Assembly: GCA_001783695.1 (NCBI GenBank)
Contig: MFNE01000026.1
Coordinates: forward strand, 190,192 to 228,317
Reading direction: 5' to 3'
Source of the DNA: Candidatus Lambdaproteobacteria bacterium RIFOXYD2_FULL_50_16
GTDB lineage: Bacteria; SAR324; XYD2-FULL-50-16
DNA length: 38,126 nt
Shown here in pieces: positions 8,446-16,393 of the stretch. Both the position numbers and the translations under genes were made by a program. The notes beneath the pieces are model-generated. The model made no database searches and was not told where the DNA came from. It was given only the letters and a program-made list of their open reading frames with translations. Every line of letters starts with the position of its first letter. Within the stretch, counting starts at the first letter, position 1.

Positions 8446-9834
8446 ATGGATCCAGGCAGCCTTCTATTATTCGGCAACCAACCTCTTGAATTAGAAGAGC
8501 GGGCCCAAGCACTGATAAAAGAGGCTTTAAAGACCAAAGAAGAGAAAGAGGCGTTATTTATTTTTGACTGCCGCGATTTTTTAAAGACCGATCAACAGGG
8601 GTTCCAGGTCGCTTTGCAAGACCTCCGCAACGCCGCTGAGATGGTCTCTTTTTTTTCTGAAAATAAGGTGTTGTGGATAAGGCATTTAGAAACCTTGCCT
8701 AAAAAAAAGTCCCCAATAGAAAAGATCAACAAAGAGTTAAATGAGATTCATTTATTTAAGTTACCGGTCATCGGGGGGGAGGGGTGGTTTGATGCGGACA
8801 GCCTAAGCTCAAGGCCCCATGGGCATAATCACATCACCGCTAAACAACTGGTTTTAGAGATTCTGCCCCTTGAACAGGGTGGATTTTATTTTGAGTTGGC
8901 CTTGCCTTGGGTCGGAGGATGGATTCACCGGCAACATGGGCAAGAGGCGGAAGCGGTTGGGGTGCAATTGTTTTTGGAGCAAAAACTCAAATCCAAAATC
9001 ACTTTCGATAGACCCAATCTGGAAGAAATCAACGAGGACCCAGGTTCTAGTGGTTTAGTTAAAACCCTAACCGAGTACGTCTTAGACCCACCAGATGGGC
9101 TTAGACTGATTTTAACAGCTGATATTAAGAAGGAAACTGAACTCCCTAAAGACTTGGTTGCGGCGTTACAAAAAAATGGAAAAATCCAGAAATTAACGGT
9201 CGCTTATGACGATTTTTCACCGGTCACTTGGGTGCAGTCACGAGCGCGCGAGAAGAGGCTTAGTTTCAGTAAAGAAGCGGCGATGCAGTTAATCGAGATT
9301 GCCGGGTCAGATTTTACCACCTTAGACCACGAACTGGAAAAGTTGGTGGTGTTGCTTGGCCCAGGGGCTCAACCGAGCCCCCTAGAGGTGGCCGAAAAAA
9401 CTGGGCATTCAAAGAAATATTCAGTTTTTTTAGTGGCCGAGTTTTTATCCAAAAGGGAATTAAACCACGCCCTAGAAGCGATTGAGCAGCTTTTAGGGGA
9501 CAAAAAAACCGAGGCTCCCCAACTATTAGGCCTGATCGCCTTTGGTTTTCGCAAATTGATCAAGGTTAAGTGGCTATTGGAGGAGGGACTAAGCGCCAAA
9601 CAGATTGGAGAGCGTCTTAAAATGCCAGAATGGCAACTCCGCCCGCTTATTTCGCAAGCAGAAAATTTTGGGCGTAGCGAACTGGAAAACATTTTAATTG
9701 AACTGTCTGAGCAAGATTTAGCGACTAAATATGCAGGCAAAGAGGCGGGTACTATCTTAGAAAATTTGGCATTTTCAATTTGCCGGGGGCTATTTGCTGG
9801 TTCGAGGCCTATCAACGCCCATTGGGTGCCCTAG
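8446..9834 (+). CDS. holA: DNA polymerase III delta subunit with insertion
   Basis: Delta is the clamp-loader subunit that opens the beta sliding clamp. The C-terminal half matches the family: FTTLDHELEKLVVLLG (about residues 284-305), then LIAFGFRKLIKVKWLLEEG, and a final helical ENILIELSEQDLATKYAG-like segment. The N-terminal AAA-like part is split: FFSENKVLWIRHLETLPKK (residues 69-88) should run fairly directly into LVKTLTEYVLDPPDGLRLILTADI (204-227), but about 115 residues intervene. The protein is therefore 462 residues against about 340 usually. There is no frameshift; the insertion is in frame and reads like folded protein (several Trp, Phe and His). The gene is divergent from cyaY and three bases from the comEC start. 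Confidence 0.87.
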   Translation: MDPGSLLLFGNQPLELEERAQALIKEALKTKEEKEALFIFDCRDFLKTDQQGFQVALQDLRNAAEMVSFFSENKVLWIRHLETLPKKKSPIEKINKELNEIHLFKLPVIGGEGWFDADSLSSRPHGHNHITAKQLVLEILPLEQGGFYFELALPWVGGWIHRQHGQEAEAVGVQLFLEQKLKSKITFDRPNLEEINEDPGSSGLVKTLTEYVLDPPDGLRLILTADIKKETELPKDLVAALQKNGKIQKLTVAYDDFSPVTWVQSRAREKRLSFSKEAAMQLIEIAGSDFTTLDHELEKLVVLLGPGAQPSPLEVAEKTGHSKKYSVFLVAEFLSKRELNHALEAIEQLLGDKKTEAPQLLGLIAFGFRKLIKVKWLLEEGLSAKQIGERLKMPEWQLRPLISQAENFGRSELENILIELSEQDLATKYAGKEAGTILENLAFSICRGLFAGSRPINAHWVP

Positions 9835-9837
9835 GCC

Positions 9838-11328
9838 GTGTGGTCAAACCCCTTAAGAAATCCCCTCTGGTTTTTAACCCTACTAACCCTTTTGCAGTCT
9901 ATTTTCCTCTGGCCGGAACCTGAGGCTTGGGGGTGGCTTTTAGCGGCGCAGGTTGCCGTTTGTTTGGTGGCTTTAGCCTTTAGGGGTTGGCGTCTTTATG
10001 GGCTGGTGGCGCTGGCGATTTTGGTCGGGTCTAATTGGGCTTGGGTGACTAGCCCAGGAATTGAGACCTGCCAAAGCTCAATTAGCTCTATCGAGGGATG
10101 GTCCCGCCAAGGTTACCAAAAGGGGATACGCCAGATTGAGTTGATCCGTCCTAGGTTGCAATGTGGGAATCAAGAACTTTATTTGGCGATGGTACAAGTG
10201 GAAACCAATTTGCCTGCCCAAGGTTGGTTTCAAGCAGGGGACCAGATTCGCTTTGAAAGAGTGGAATTACAAGATGACCGTGGCCTACCTCGGTTTAGGG
10301 CGTTTCCCAAAGTTTTTAATTTGTCCTCCCAAGCCCACCAATTGGGCCGTAGCCCGCTTTTGTTATATCTACAATCAAAAGCCCGCCTCTATCTGAGTCC
10401 AAAAGCTTTAGCCTTTTTTAAAGCACTAGGCACCGCCGACCGAAGTGACCTGTCCTCCTTATGGCGGAGACATCTGGGCCAAATGGGTCTGGCTCACCTT
10501 TTAGCCATTAGCGGAATGCATGTGGGTGCCTTGTTTTTGTGGGTTAATTTAGGGTTACGCGCCATTGGGTCCTTTCATGTCAAATGGATCCTAGAGGGCA
10601 AAGGACTTCTATGGGTGGACCTTTTGACCTTAGCCCTGGTTTTTGGTTTTTTACAATTAATAGACTCCCCAGTCTCCGCCCGGAGGGCTTGGGCGATGTT
10701 GGCTTGGTGGGTGGCGATTAAACATTTTTTACCTGCCCAACCCCTTTGGCTGGTTCTGCTCGGCGTAGGTCAATATATCTTACTTTCAGAGCCTTGGGCC
10801 TTAATGCAAGTGAGTTTTCAGCTTTCCTTTTTGTCGGTTGGTGGCATTTTTATAATCCTGCCACTCTTGCCTAGAATTGGCCTTTGGCAGGGAGCGATCC
10901 GGCGGTTTATAGGGGCTTTGTGGTCCAGTTTTTTAATGAGTTGTTGGTTGTTTATCTTTACCCTACCCCTAGTGGACCGAATACAACCGATACACTCCCT
11001 GATTTCACCGATAAATAACCTCATCCATATTTTTTGGGTCGGCTCAGTGATGATGCCTGGATACTTGCTAGTATTGAGTTTTGCTAGCTTGAGCTATGTT
11101 TGCGGCGGACTGGTCGGGGAGGCGTGGGTCTTTGAATTAGCCGAATGGCTTGGGCAAAGTTGGCAAATCCTGCTGGATTTAACTTGGGCCATCAATAACT
11201 GGTTTTTAGTGCGCCTAGATTGGCAGCTTAAAGCACCCTGGATCACGCTTTGGACCTTTGGCTGGGCCGTCGTTATAAGGGCCGCCATTTATTTTAGAAA
11301 GGCGCCTGCTCTTATGAAAACTTCTTAG
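9838..11328 (+). CDS. comEC: ComEC/Rec2-type membrane protein, short form
   Basis: A 496-residue inner-membrane protein of the ComEC family, the channel that carries single-stranded DNA into the cytoplasm during transformation. The diagnostic HLLAISGMHV is at residues 220-229, inside the Competence domain with multiple hydrophobic helices. N-terminal helices (about 8-70) and a soluble OB-like region (about 75-180) precede it. The protein ends after the helical domain: the metallo-beta-lactamase-like C-terminal domain of full ComEC (about 750 residues) is missing. It starts with GTG three bases after holA. Its end overlaps the convergent TPR gene by 17 bases. Some bacteria carry such short forms, so function in uptake is plausible but unproven. 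Confidence 0.85.
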   Translation: MWSNPLRNPLWFLTLLTLLQSIFLWPEPEAWGWLLAAQVAVCLVALAFRGWRLYGLVALAILVGSNWAWVTSPGIETCQSSISSIEGWSRQGYQKGIRQIELIRPRLQCGNQELYLAMVQVETNLPAQGWFQAGDQIRFERVELQDDRGLPRFRAFPKVFNLSSQAHQLGRSPLLLYLQSKARLYLSPKALAFFKALGTADRSDLSSLWRRHLGQMGLAHLLAISGMHVGALFLWVNLGLRAIGSFHVKWILEGKGLLWVDLLTLALVFGFLQLIDSPVSARRAWAMLAWWVAIKHFLPAQPLWLVLLGVGQYILLSEPWALMQVSFQLSFLSVGGIFIILPLLPRIGLWQGAIRRFIGALWSSFLMSCWLFIFTLPLVDRIQPIHSLISPINNLIHIFWVGSVMMPGYLLVLSFASLSYVCGGLVGEAWVFELAEWLGQSWQILLDLTWAINNWFLVRLDWQLKAPWITLWTFGWAVVIRAAIYFRKAPALMKTS

Positions 11329-13051
11329 TTTTTTCTTCATGCTCGGTCATACGATTCCAGCGGTTGAGCAGGTCTTTCATTTCTTCGGTTTTTCGCAACT
11401 TTTTGTAGATTGTCGCTAAAAACATAAATACGTCTTTATCCAACTTCATTCGAAAGGCGATTTCAAAATGCTCAATCGCCTTAGACCAATGTTTCTTTTG
11501 TAAATAGGCTCGGCCTAAAAGAATGTTGGATTGCCGGTCCTTTTCCTCTTGAATCGCCTTTTCGCCTTGTTTGTACACCTCGTATTCCGCCATTAAGCGT
11601 TCAGCCCTAAGTGGTTGACGCAAAACTTGATAAACCGAGGCCGTTTTTCGCACGGTTTCAGGGGCACGCAAGACCGCTAAAGCCTTTTCAAAGACCCCGG
11701 CAGAGGCTTTGTATTTATTATCTCTAAAAAAAGCGTCTGCTTTGTCGTAAAAAATATCGTGAACTTCTTTAAGTTTGTCTTTGGCCCCAGCGTGGTCAGG
11801 ATCAGATTTAAGCACCCGTTGAAACGATTGGGTCGCTTCATCGAGGCTTTCTTGGGCTAAGTACAATTCTCCCAATTTCATTAAGGAATCTGAATCCTCG
11901 ACCTCGGCGCAAACTAACTGGTACAATTTTAATGCTTTGGCCGAATCCCCGTCGTCATAGGCTTGATGGGCGATCTGGATCAACTCGCTCAAACGGTATA
12001 TACCGTCTGACTTCTCTAAAAGGGCTGCCCCTATCGCTTGGTACTTTGCGGCCAAAAGGCGGTTATTGTGTTGTTTATAGAGTAGGCCCAGGTTGATGTT
12101 ATAAAAACGGTTGTTAGGGTCGTCAGCAAGTAGCCCCATAAAGAGCTCGGCCGCCGCTTCCCAATCGCCTAATAGGTCAACTGCAATCGCTTTGCACATC
12201 GCTTGAAATTCAGCTTCTAGGCCCTTTTGCTCCATTAGCTTAAGCTGCTGCATGGCCATCTTAGCGTCTAGCTGAGACAAGGCGTAGATTACCAAGTTCA
12301 TCCGGGTTCCAGCCATTTTTTTCAAACTAGGCTCTGCTTGGGCCTCGGCTAGTTCAATTTCTTTGAGAAACCCTTTGTAAATCGTTTCATTTGAGGGCTC
12401 TACAGGGGTTTCGTTAAGTTTTTTCAGCTCTAACAATAAACCCTTTTGTTCAACCAACTCTTGGGCTAATTCAGCCTTGGAAATGGCTCGGGACAATTCT
12501 TGTTTTTTAAGTAAAAGCCGATCCTCTAAAGCCGCTTTGACTTTAGCTTTTATTTTAACTTCAGTTTGGGGATCTAGTTGATAATCAGGGAGCAAATAGC
12601 CTCCTTGATTAGCAAATTTTTCAATAGCTGTGCGCACGTCATCGTCATATTTATTAACCTTGCCCATGCTGGCAGCTAGGTTATAAAAGGCGGTGGTGTA
12701 ACTATTGTTTGATTTAAGAGCGTGGCGATAAAGGTTATTGGCCTGTTTAAAATTCTTCTGGCGACGGGCACAATTACCCACTTGATTGGCCAATTTGTAA
12801 TCTTTAGGAAAGTTTTTAACTAGAATTAGGCCAATTGAAAGCCCAGCGTCGTAATTCTCTTTGCCAACAACTGCGTCAAACTCTTCACGTAGCCTTGGAA
12901 GTAAGACCTCTGGATTAAACTTAACCGCTTCTTCAAACTGGATCATCGCTTGTTTAAACATACGTCCATTCAACATTTGCAGCCCTTTTTCTAAGGAATC
13001 TAGGGCTTTGTCGGCACCGCCGGAGCTTTTCTTTCTAAAGGCGTCGAGCAT
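11312..13051 (-). CDS. TPR-repeat protein
   Basis: A 579-residue soluble protein built from tetratricopeptide-like helical repeats. Clear repeats occur near residues 35-50 (MFKQAMIQFEEAVKFNPE), 105-125 (FKQANNLYRHALKSN), 400-425 (DEATQSFQRVLKSDPDHAGAK) and 520-545 (WSKAIEHFEIAFRM). The central part (about 190-260) is a charged helical stretch. There is no signal peptide, so it is probably a cytoplasmic scaffold. The gene has its own sigma-70-like promoter and a palindrome just upstream, and its 3' end overlaps comEC by 17 bases on the other strand. The partner proteins are unknown. Confidence 0.8.
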   Translation of the reverse strand: MLDAFRKKSSGGADKALDSLEKGLQMLNGRMFKQAMIQFEEAVKFNPEVLLPRLREEFDAVVGKENYDAGLSIGLILVKNFPKDYKLANQVGNCARRQKNFKQANNLYRHALKSNNSYTTAFYNLAASMGKVNKYDDDVRTAIEKFANQGGYLLPDYQLDPQTEVKIKAKVKAALEDRLLLKKQELSRAISKAELAQELVEQKGLLLELKKLNETPVEPSNETIYKGFLKEIELAEAQAEPSLKKMAGTRMNLVIYALSQLDAKMAMQQLKLMEQKGLEAEFQAMCKAIAVDLLGDWEAAAELFMGLLADDPNNRFYNINLGLLYKQHNNRLLAAKYQAIGAALLEKSDGIYRLSELIQIAHQAYDDGDSAKALKLYQLVCAEVEDSDSLMKLGELYLAQESLDEATQSFQRVLKSDPDHAGAKDKLKEVHDIFYDKADAFFRDNKYKASAGVFEKALAVLRAPETVRKTASVYQVLRQPLRAERLMAEYEVYKQGEKAIQEEKDRQSNILLGRAYLQKKHWSKAIEHFEIAFRMKLDKDVFMFLATIYKKLRKTEEMKDLLNRWNRMTEHEEKTKKFS

Positions 13052-13071
13052 GGTGGTCAGGGTGAAGTGGT

Positions 13072-13083
13072 TTGTTTAAACAA
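13072..13083. promoter_or_regulatory. 12-bp palindrome, possible operator of the TPR gene
   Basis: TTGTTTAAACAA is a perfect 12-bp palindrome. It lies directly after the predicted transcription start of the TPR gene and 20 bases before its ATG, a position where a repressor would block initiation. No known regulator site is claimed. Confidence 0.35.
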
Positions 13084-13090
13084 CTTGTCG

Positions 13091-13119
13091 AATATACCGG
13101 AACTTTTAAAAAAGCTCAA
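13091..13119 (-). promoter_or_regulatory. Sigma-70-like promoter of the TPR gene
   Basis: On the minus strand TTGAGC (13119-13114) and TATATT (13096-13091) are separated by 17 bases, matching the consensus at four and five of six positions. The -35 box lies three bases beyond the stop of the upstream phosphatase gene. Predicted start is near 13084. Confidence 0.5.
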
Positions 13120-13121
13120 AT

Positions 13122-13583
13122 CTACTTGGCTAAAAGCCGGGTTTCTAAAAGGGATTGGACCCTAGACAACTCTGAATCAATAGGAGCCACCGTTTCCCCA
13201 AAAGAGGAATATTGCGGAGGAGGGCGGTAAGACTGAATTGGAATCCACCGGTCTCGTTGTTCTGGGTGAATCACACTTGGGCTGTCGTCAACTAGCCAAA
13301 CCTCGTCCGCATTCTCAACCGAGTTTAGGTCTTTATAACCGCCCGGGCCCTCAATATATTCAAATTGTTCCAAAAACACCTTGGGCGCCGCTCCCGATTC
13401 GACTAGGCTTTGCACCACCATTAACGCCGAATCAGCACTTAACAGGGTGTAAACCACGACCCGCTCAAACTGCTTAAAACAAAACTCCAAGAAGTCATGC
13501 AACCCTGGTCTGGGGATAATAAGTCGGCCTTGCCGAGCAAAAAGAGTGCCTTCTAGGTCTAAGGCTAATACGGTCGGTTTCAT
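13122..13583 (-). CDS. FCP1/NIF-like HAD phosphatase
   Basis: A 153-residue HAD-superfamily protein related to the NLI-interacting/FCP1-type phosphatases. HAD motif I is D9-L-E-G-T (LALDLEGTL), where the second aspartate of the usual DxDxT is Glu. Motif II is T46 in VVVYTLL, motif III is K84 in YKDL, and motif IV is D99-D100 in WLVDDSP. IPRPGLHDFL after motif I matches the NIF subfamily. It is a minimal core without a cap domain. The Glu at the acid/base position may change or weaken phosphatase activity. It lies upstream of the TPR gene on the same strand, but a separate promoter lies between them. Substrate is unknown. Confidence 0.8.
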   Translation of the reverse strand: MKPTVLALDLEGTLFARQGRLIIPRPGLHDFLEFCFKQFERVVVYTLLSADSALMVVQSLVESGAAPKVFLEQFEYIEGPGGYKDLNSVENADEVWLVDDSPSVIHPEQRDRWIPIQSYRPPPQYSSFGETVAPIDSELSRVQSLLETRLLAK

Positions 13584-13609
13584 AAAGTGGGTCGCATTAG
13601 AGCCAGCCC

Positions 13610-13638
13610 TTTACTTGAAGCTGGGCAAAGGCTACAAT
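13610..13638 (+). promoter_or_regulatory. Sigma-70-like promoter of the subtilase operon
   Basis: TTTACT (13610-13615) and TACAAT (13633-13638) are separated by 17 bases. The -10 box matches five of six consensus positions. The predicted start near 13645 gives a leader of about 20 bases with GGGAG at 13652-13656 before the ATG at 13665. Confidence 0.5.
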
Positions 13639-13664
13639 GAGGGAAATCTTTGGGAGCTAGTTTC

Positions 13665-14153
13665 ATGTCTTTTTTTGTTCAATTTGCAGACACCTTGGCC
13701 CTCTTTTTGGTGTTTTTTGGGCTTATGTTTTTTGTGCTCAGACGGTTTTTTTTCTGGTTTTTTGCCATTAGCGAGCGCCAAGAACGCTTGATACGTATTG
13801 AAAAAACCCAAGAGCAAATAAAAGCGCAACTAACCCAGGTACAAGAGCAAATACGTCAACTTGCAGAGCAGGTACCTACCCTTGATTCCGCTAATACCGA
13901 GCGGCTTAGAAACTTAGTGCAAAGTGAACTTACCCCCAATCCGCCCCTGGTTAAAAGGGACCTAGCACAAGACTTTAGACCATTTAACCCAAAGGTTAAA
14001 GCTCAAGTTCAAGCGCGAATAGAGCGGGGTGAGTGTGCTTACTGCGGCCAGCCCGCTGCGGCCAGCTTTTGCGACTTGCAACACGAAAAGGCCTATTTCT
14101 CGGGCAACTACCCTGAACCTTTAAACCTACCTAACAGTTCGGAGGATTATTGA
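13665..14153 (+). CDS. Membrane-anchored coiled-coil protein with Cys-His cluster
   Basis: I do not recognise a named family. The 162-residue product has one strongly hydrophobic N-terminal helix (about residues 8-34, very rich in Phe). A Gln/Glu-rich coiled coil follows (about 36-70, RIEKTQEQIKAQLTQVQEQI). Near the C-terminus is C124-x2-C127-x8-C136-x3-H140, a possible zinc site. I chose ATG 13665 because GGGAG lies eight bases upstream; a TTG at 13650 would overlap that site. The last codon overlaps the start of the secreted subtilase (TTGA), so the pair is coupled. Orientation in the membrane and the partner are unknown. Confidence 0.65.
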   Translation: MSFFVQFADTLALFLVFFGLMFFVLRRFFFWFFAISERQERLIRIEKTQEQIKAQLTQVQEQIRQLAEQVPTLDSANTERLRNLVQSELTPNPPLVKRDLAQDFRPFNPKVKAQVQARIERGECAYCGQPAAASFCDLQHEKAYFSGNYPEPLNLPNSSEDY

Positions 14154-16036
14154 ACAGGTTTTTCAGACTAGTATGCTTGGCTCTACTTTTGCCCAGTTTC
14201 GCTCAAGCAGAGGGCCAGTGGGCCGTTGGACCTGATGCTTGGGTTTCGAAAAAACCGGGCGAAAAATCCTTTTCTGGTTACCCGCCGATTGACCCTAAGC
14301 AGGTGGGGGTGCAAGCAGGGGACCCTTTAGAACGACGAGTGGTGCTGAACCGATTGGTGTTGTTGCTAAAGCCTGGAGCGGAGTTGGCGATATTTCAAAA
14401 CGCAATGTTGCGCCAGTACCCTAATGAAAACATTAAGTTTGTTGGCCAAGATTTACGTTTAAAAACCTTGCAAGTCGAAATTCCTCCTGCACAGGCTGAA
14501 GACTGGAAAAAACGCTTTAGTGAACATCCAAGTGTGGAAGCGGTATTTTTAGAGCCAATTTTAAGGGCTAATAAACTCCCAGATGACCCCGACTTAGAGG
14601 ATCAACACAAAGGACGTGCTTTGCGGCAGATTGACGCTAAAGGGGCTTGGGAAATCAGCCAAGGAGACCCAGAGGTAGTGATTGCAGTGGTAGATTCAGG
14701 GTTCGATGTCAAACACCCTGAACTGCGCGGTAAAATAAAGGGAATTTGGAACTCGGCCACCCGTAAATCGGAACAGGTGGGGGACGAAAAATTAAGGTTA
14801 CATGGCACCCATGTGGCGGCGTTAGCGGCGGGTAATCCGGGCAACGACCAGGGGGTATCGGGCACCTGTCCCAACTGCTCCTTATTATTAATTCAAGCCG
14901 CCGACGAAGAGGGCAACCTCTCTATGTCTTCAGTGGTCAACGGGGTATATTACGCCGTCTTCAAAGGGGCCCAAGTGGTGAACCTCTCGTTGGGTTTTTA
15001 TCCAGAGGTTAACGTGCAGGTACTCTCGGTTAAAGAAAAACAGCGGATAAGAGAATTGATTGTTAATGATTCAGCAGGGGAAGCGGCCTTTTGGAATCGA
15101 TTGTTTGCTTTTGCGGCTAAAAACAAAACAATTGTGGTCCAAGCGGCGGGAAACGACGCCTTTTTGGCCGGGCTAGACCCGATGAAACGGAGCCCATTAA
15201 CCTTGATTGTGGGTTCAGTTGGGCAAAATGGGCAGAAGTCGGTTTTCTCCAATTACGGACCGGAGGTCGGGCTTTCGGGACCTGGAGAAAAGGTTTATTC
15301 AGCCCTGCCGAGCAATAGCTTTGGCTTTTTAGATGGAACCAGCATGGCTGCGCCTCTGGTTGCGGGGGTGGTGGGGTTAATCAAGTCTGAAAAGCCAGAA
15401 GCCACCTCGGGGGATATCGCGCGGCTTTTAACGGAAACCGGCAGACCCGTGAGTTCGCAAGCGACTGAAGAAACGGGTCCTCTGGTTCAGGCTGGGGCCG
15501 CTCTGTCTAGGTTGACCGGCAAAGGTAAAGCCAGTTCAACCGCTGCTGTAGCCAATGAGTCTTGCGGGCCTGAACTGGCAAAATTGCGTCATGAAAATCA
15601 AAGATTACAGCAGGAACTGGCCGATATTAAAGAACAACTCTCCAAGGTCCTGGTCCTGCCTGAAGACCAAGAAGGTTATTCATTTACCAAAGGCGAATGG
15701 CACTCTGGGAGCAATCTGACCAATAAAAGTTACGAGCCAGTTAGACTCTTGTTTTCCTTTGACGGAATCGGAGGGGGGCGAATCACTTTTGACGAGGGGC
15801 CTGGAAAAAACTGTATTGCTAAGCTAAGGCTCGGTTTTGAGGGCAGTGCTATGTTAATTGAGCAGATCGAAGAGGCCCAATGTTTGGCCAGTGACCGAGC
15901 CTATCCTCCCTACCGATTTCGATGTAAAAATCGCGGCGTTCTTGGGGCCACCTGCCAAGTAGAAAACGAGACCCATCACTCTTTGCCGTTTCGTCTGTAC
16001 CGAGAAACAGACCTAAATGAACCCCAGATCAATTAA
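14150..16036 (+). CDS. Secreted subtilisin-like serine protease (S8)
   Basis: A 628-residue exported serine endopeptidase. A signal peptide ends at AQA (residue 20). A propeptide-like region (about 60-145) is followed by the S8 domain with D182 (AVVDSGFD), H218 (LHGTHVAA), oxyanion N335 (AAGNDAF) and S398 (DGTSMAAPLVAG), so the triad is complete. After the catalytic domain come a short coiled coil (about 474-502) and a C-terminal domain (about 505-628) with four Cys that I do not recognise. The start is TTG with GGAGG four bases upstream, overlapping the previous stop. Coupling to a membrane coiled-coil protein suggests joint action at the envelope, but the substrate is unknown. Confidence 0.9.
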   Translation: MNRFFRLVCLALLLPSFAQAEGQWAVGPDAWVSKKPGEKSFSGYPPIDPKQVGVQAGDPLERRVVLNRLVLLLKPGAELAIFQNAMLRQYPNENIKFVGQDLRLKTLQVEIPPAQAEDWKKRFSEHPSVEAVFLEPILRANKLPDDPDLEDQHKGRALRQIDAKGAWEISQGDPEVVIAVVDSGFDVKHPELRGKIKGIWNSATRKSEQVGDEKLRLHGTHVAALAAGNPGNDQGVSGTCPNCSLLLIQAADEEGNLSMSSVVNGVYYAVFKGAQVVNLSLGFYPEVNVQVLSVKEKQRIRELIVNDSAGEAAFWNRLFAFAAKNKTIVVQAAGNDAFLAGLDPMKRSPLTLIVGSVGQNGQKSVFSNYGPEVGLSGPGEKVYSALPSNSFGFLDGTSMAAPLVAGVVGLIKSEKPEATSGDIARLLTETGRPVSSQATEETGPLVQAGAALSRLTGKGKASSTAAVANESCGPELAKLRHENQRLQQELADIKEQLSKVLVLPEDQEGYSFTKGEWHSGSNLTNKSYEPVRLLFSFDGIGGGRITFDEGPGKNCIAKLRLGFEGSAMLIEQIEEAQCLASDRAYPPYRFRCKNRGVLGATCQVENETHHSLPFRLYRETDLNEPQIN

Positions 16037-16042
16037 GCCCAA

Positions 16043-16393
16043 ATGAGCGATCCGATTTTGTTAGAAACGGTGATTTATGCACGTTGGGAATTGGGGGAGG
16101 ATTTTTTCGATGAATACCTAGCCTACTTTACACAAACTTCGGCCCTGGTTTCCCAAGAGCTTTGGCATGCCTTCGAGGAGCAAAACTGGGAGCAATTCAT
16201 GGCCAAGGCCCACGATTTAAAGGGCTTGTGTAGTAACCTAGGGCTCGCGCGTTTTGCCAAACACCTAGCATTAATGGAAAACCTTGCTCAGACTAACGAA
16301 ATACCGAGCTTAAAAATAGCCTTAGCCCGCCTCAATAACCTCGCCGAAGAGGCGATTTCGGCGCTTAAAGACTACAAAGCTTCACAGGCCTAA
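16043..16393 (+). CDS. Stand-alone HPt phosphotransfer protein
   Basis: A 116-residue all-helical histidine phosphotransfer domain. The phospho-accepting His is H57 in AKAHDLKGLCSNLGL, matching the HPt pattern AHxLKGxxxxLG. No kinase, receiver or membrane segment is attached. HPt proteins relay phosphate between a hybrid kinase receiver and a response regulator. The only kinase in the window is the hybrid kinase at 28648, which lacks an HPt domain. The gene starts six bases after the subtilase stop with no clear ribosome site, and its end overlaps the convergent membrane-protein gene by 12 bases. Confidence 0.85.
   Translation: MSDPILLETVIYARWELGEDFFDEYLAYFTQTSALVSQELWHAFEEQNWEQFMAKAHDLKGLCSNLGLARFAKHLALMENLAQTNEIPSLKIALARLNNLAEEAISALKDYKASQA

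Noticed and set aside
9369-9815. 148-codon minus-strand frame opposite the end of holA
   Set aside because: It lies within the conserved C-terminal part of HolA, has no ribosome site, and is Ser/Lys-rich like reversed coding DNA.
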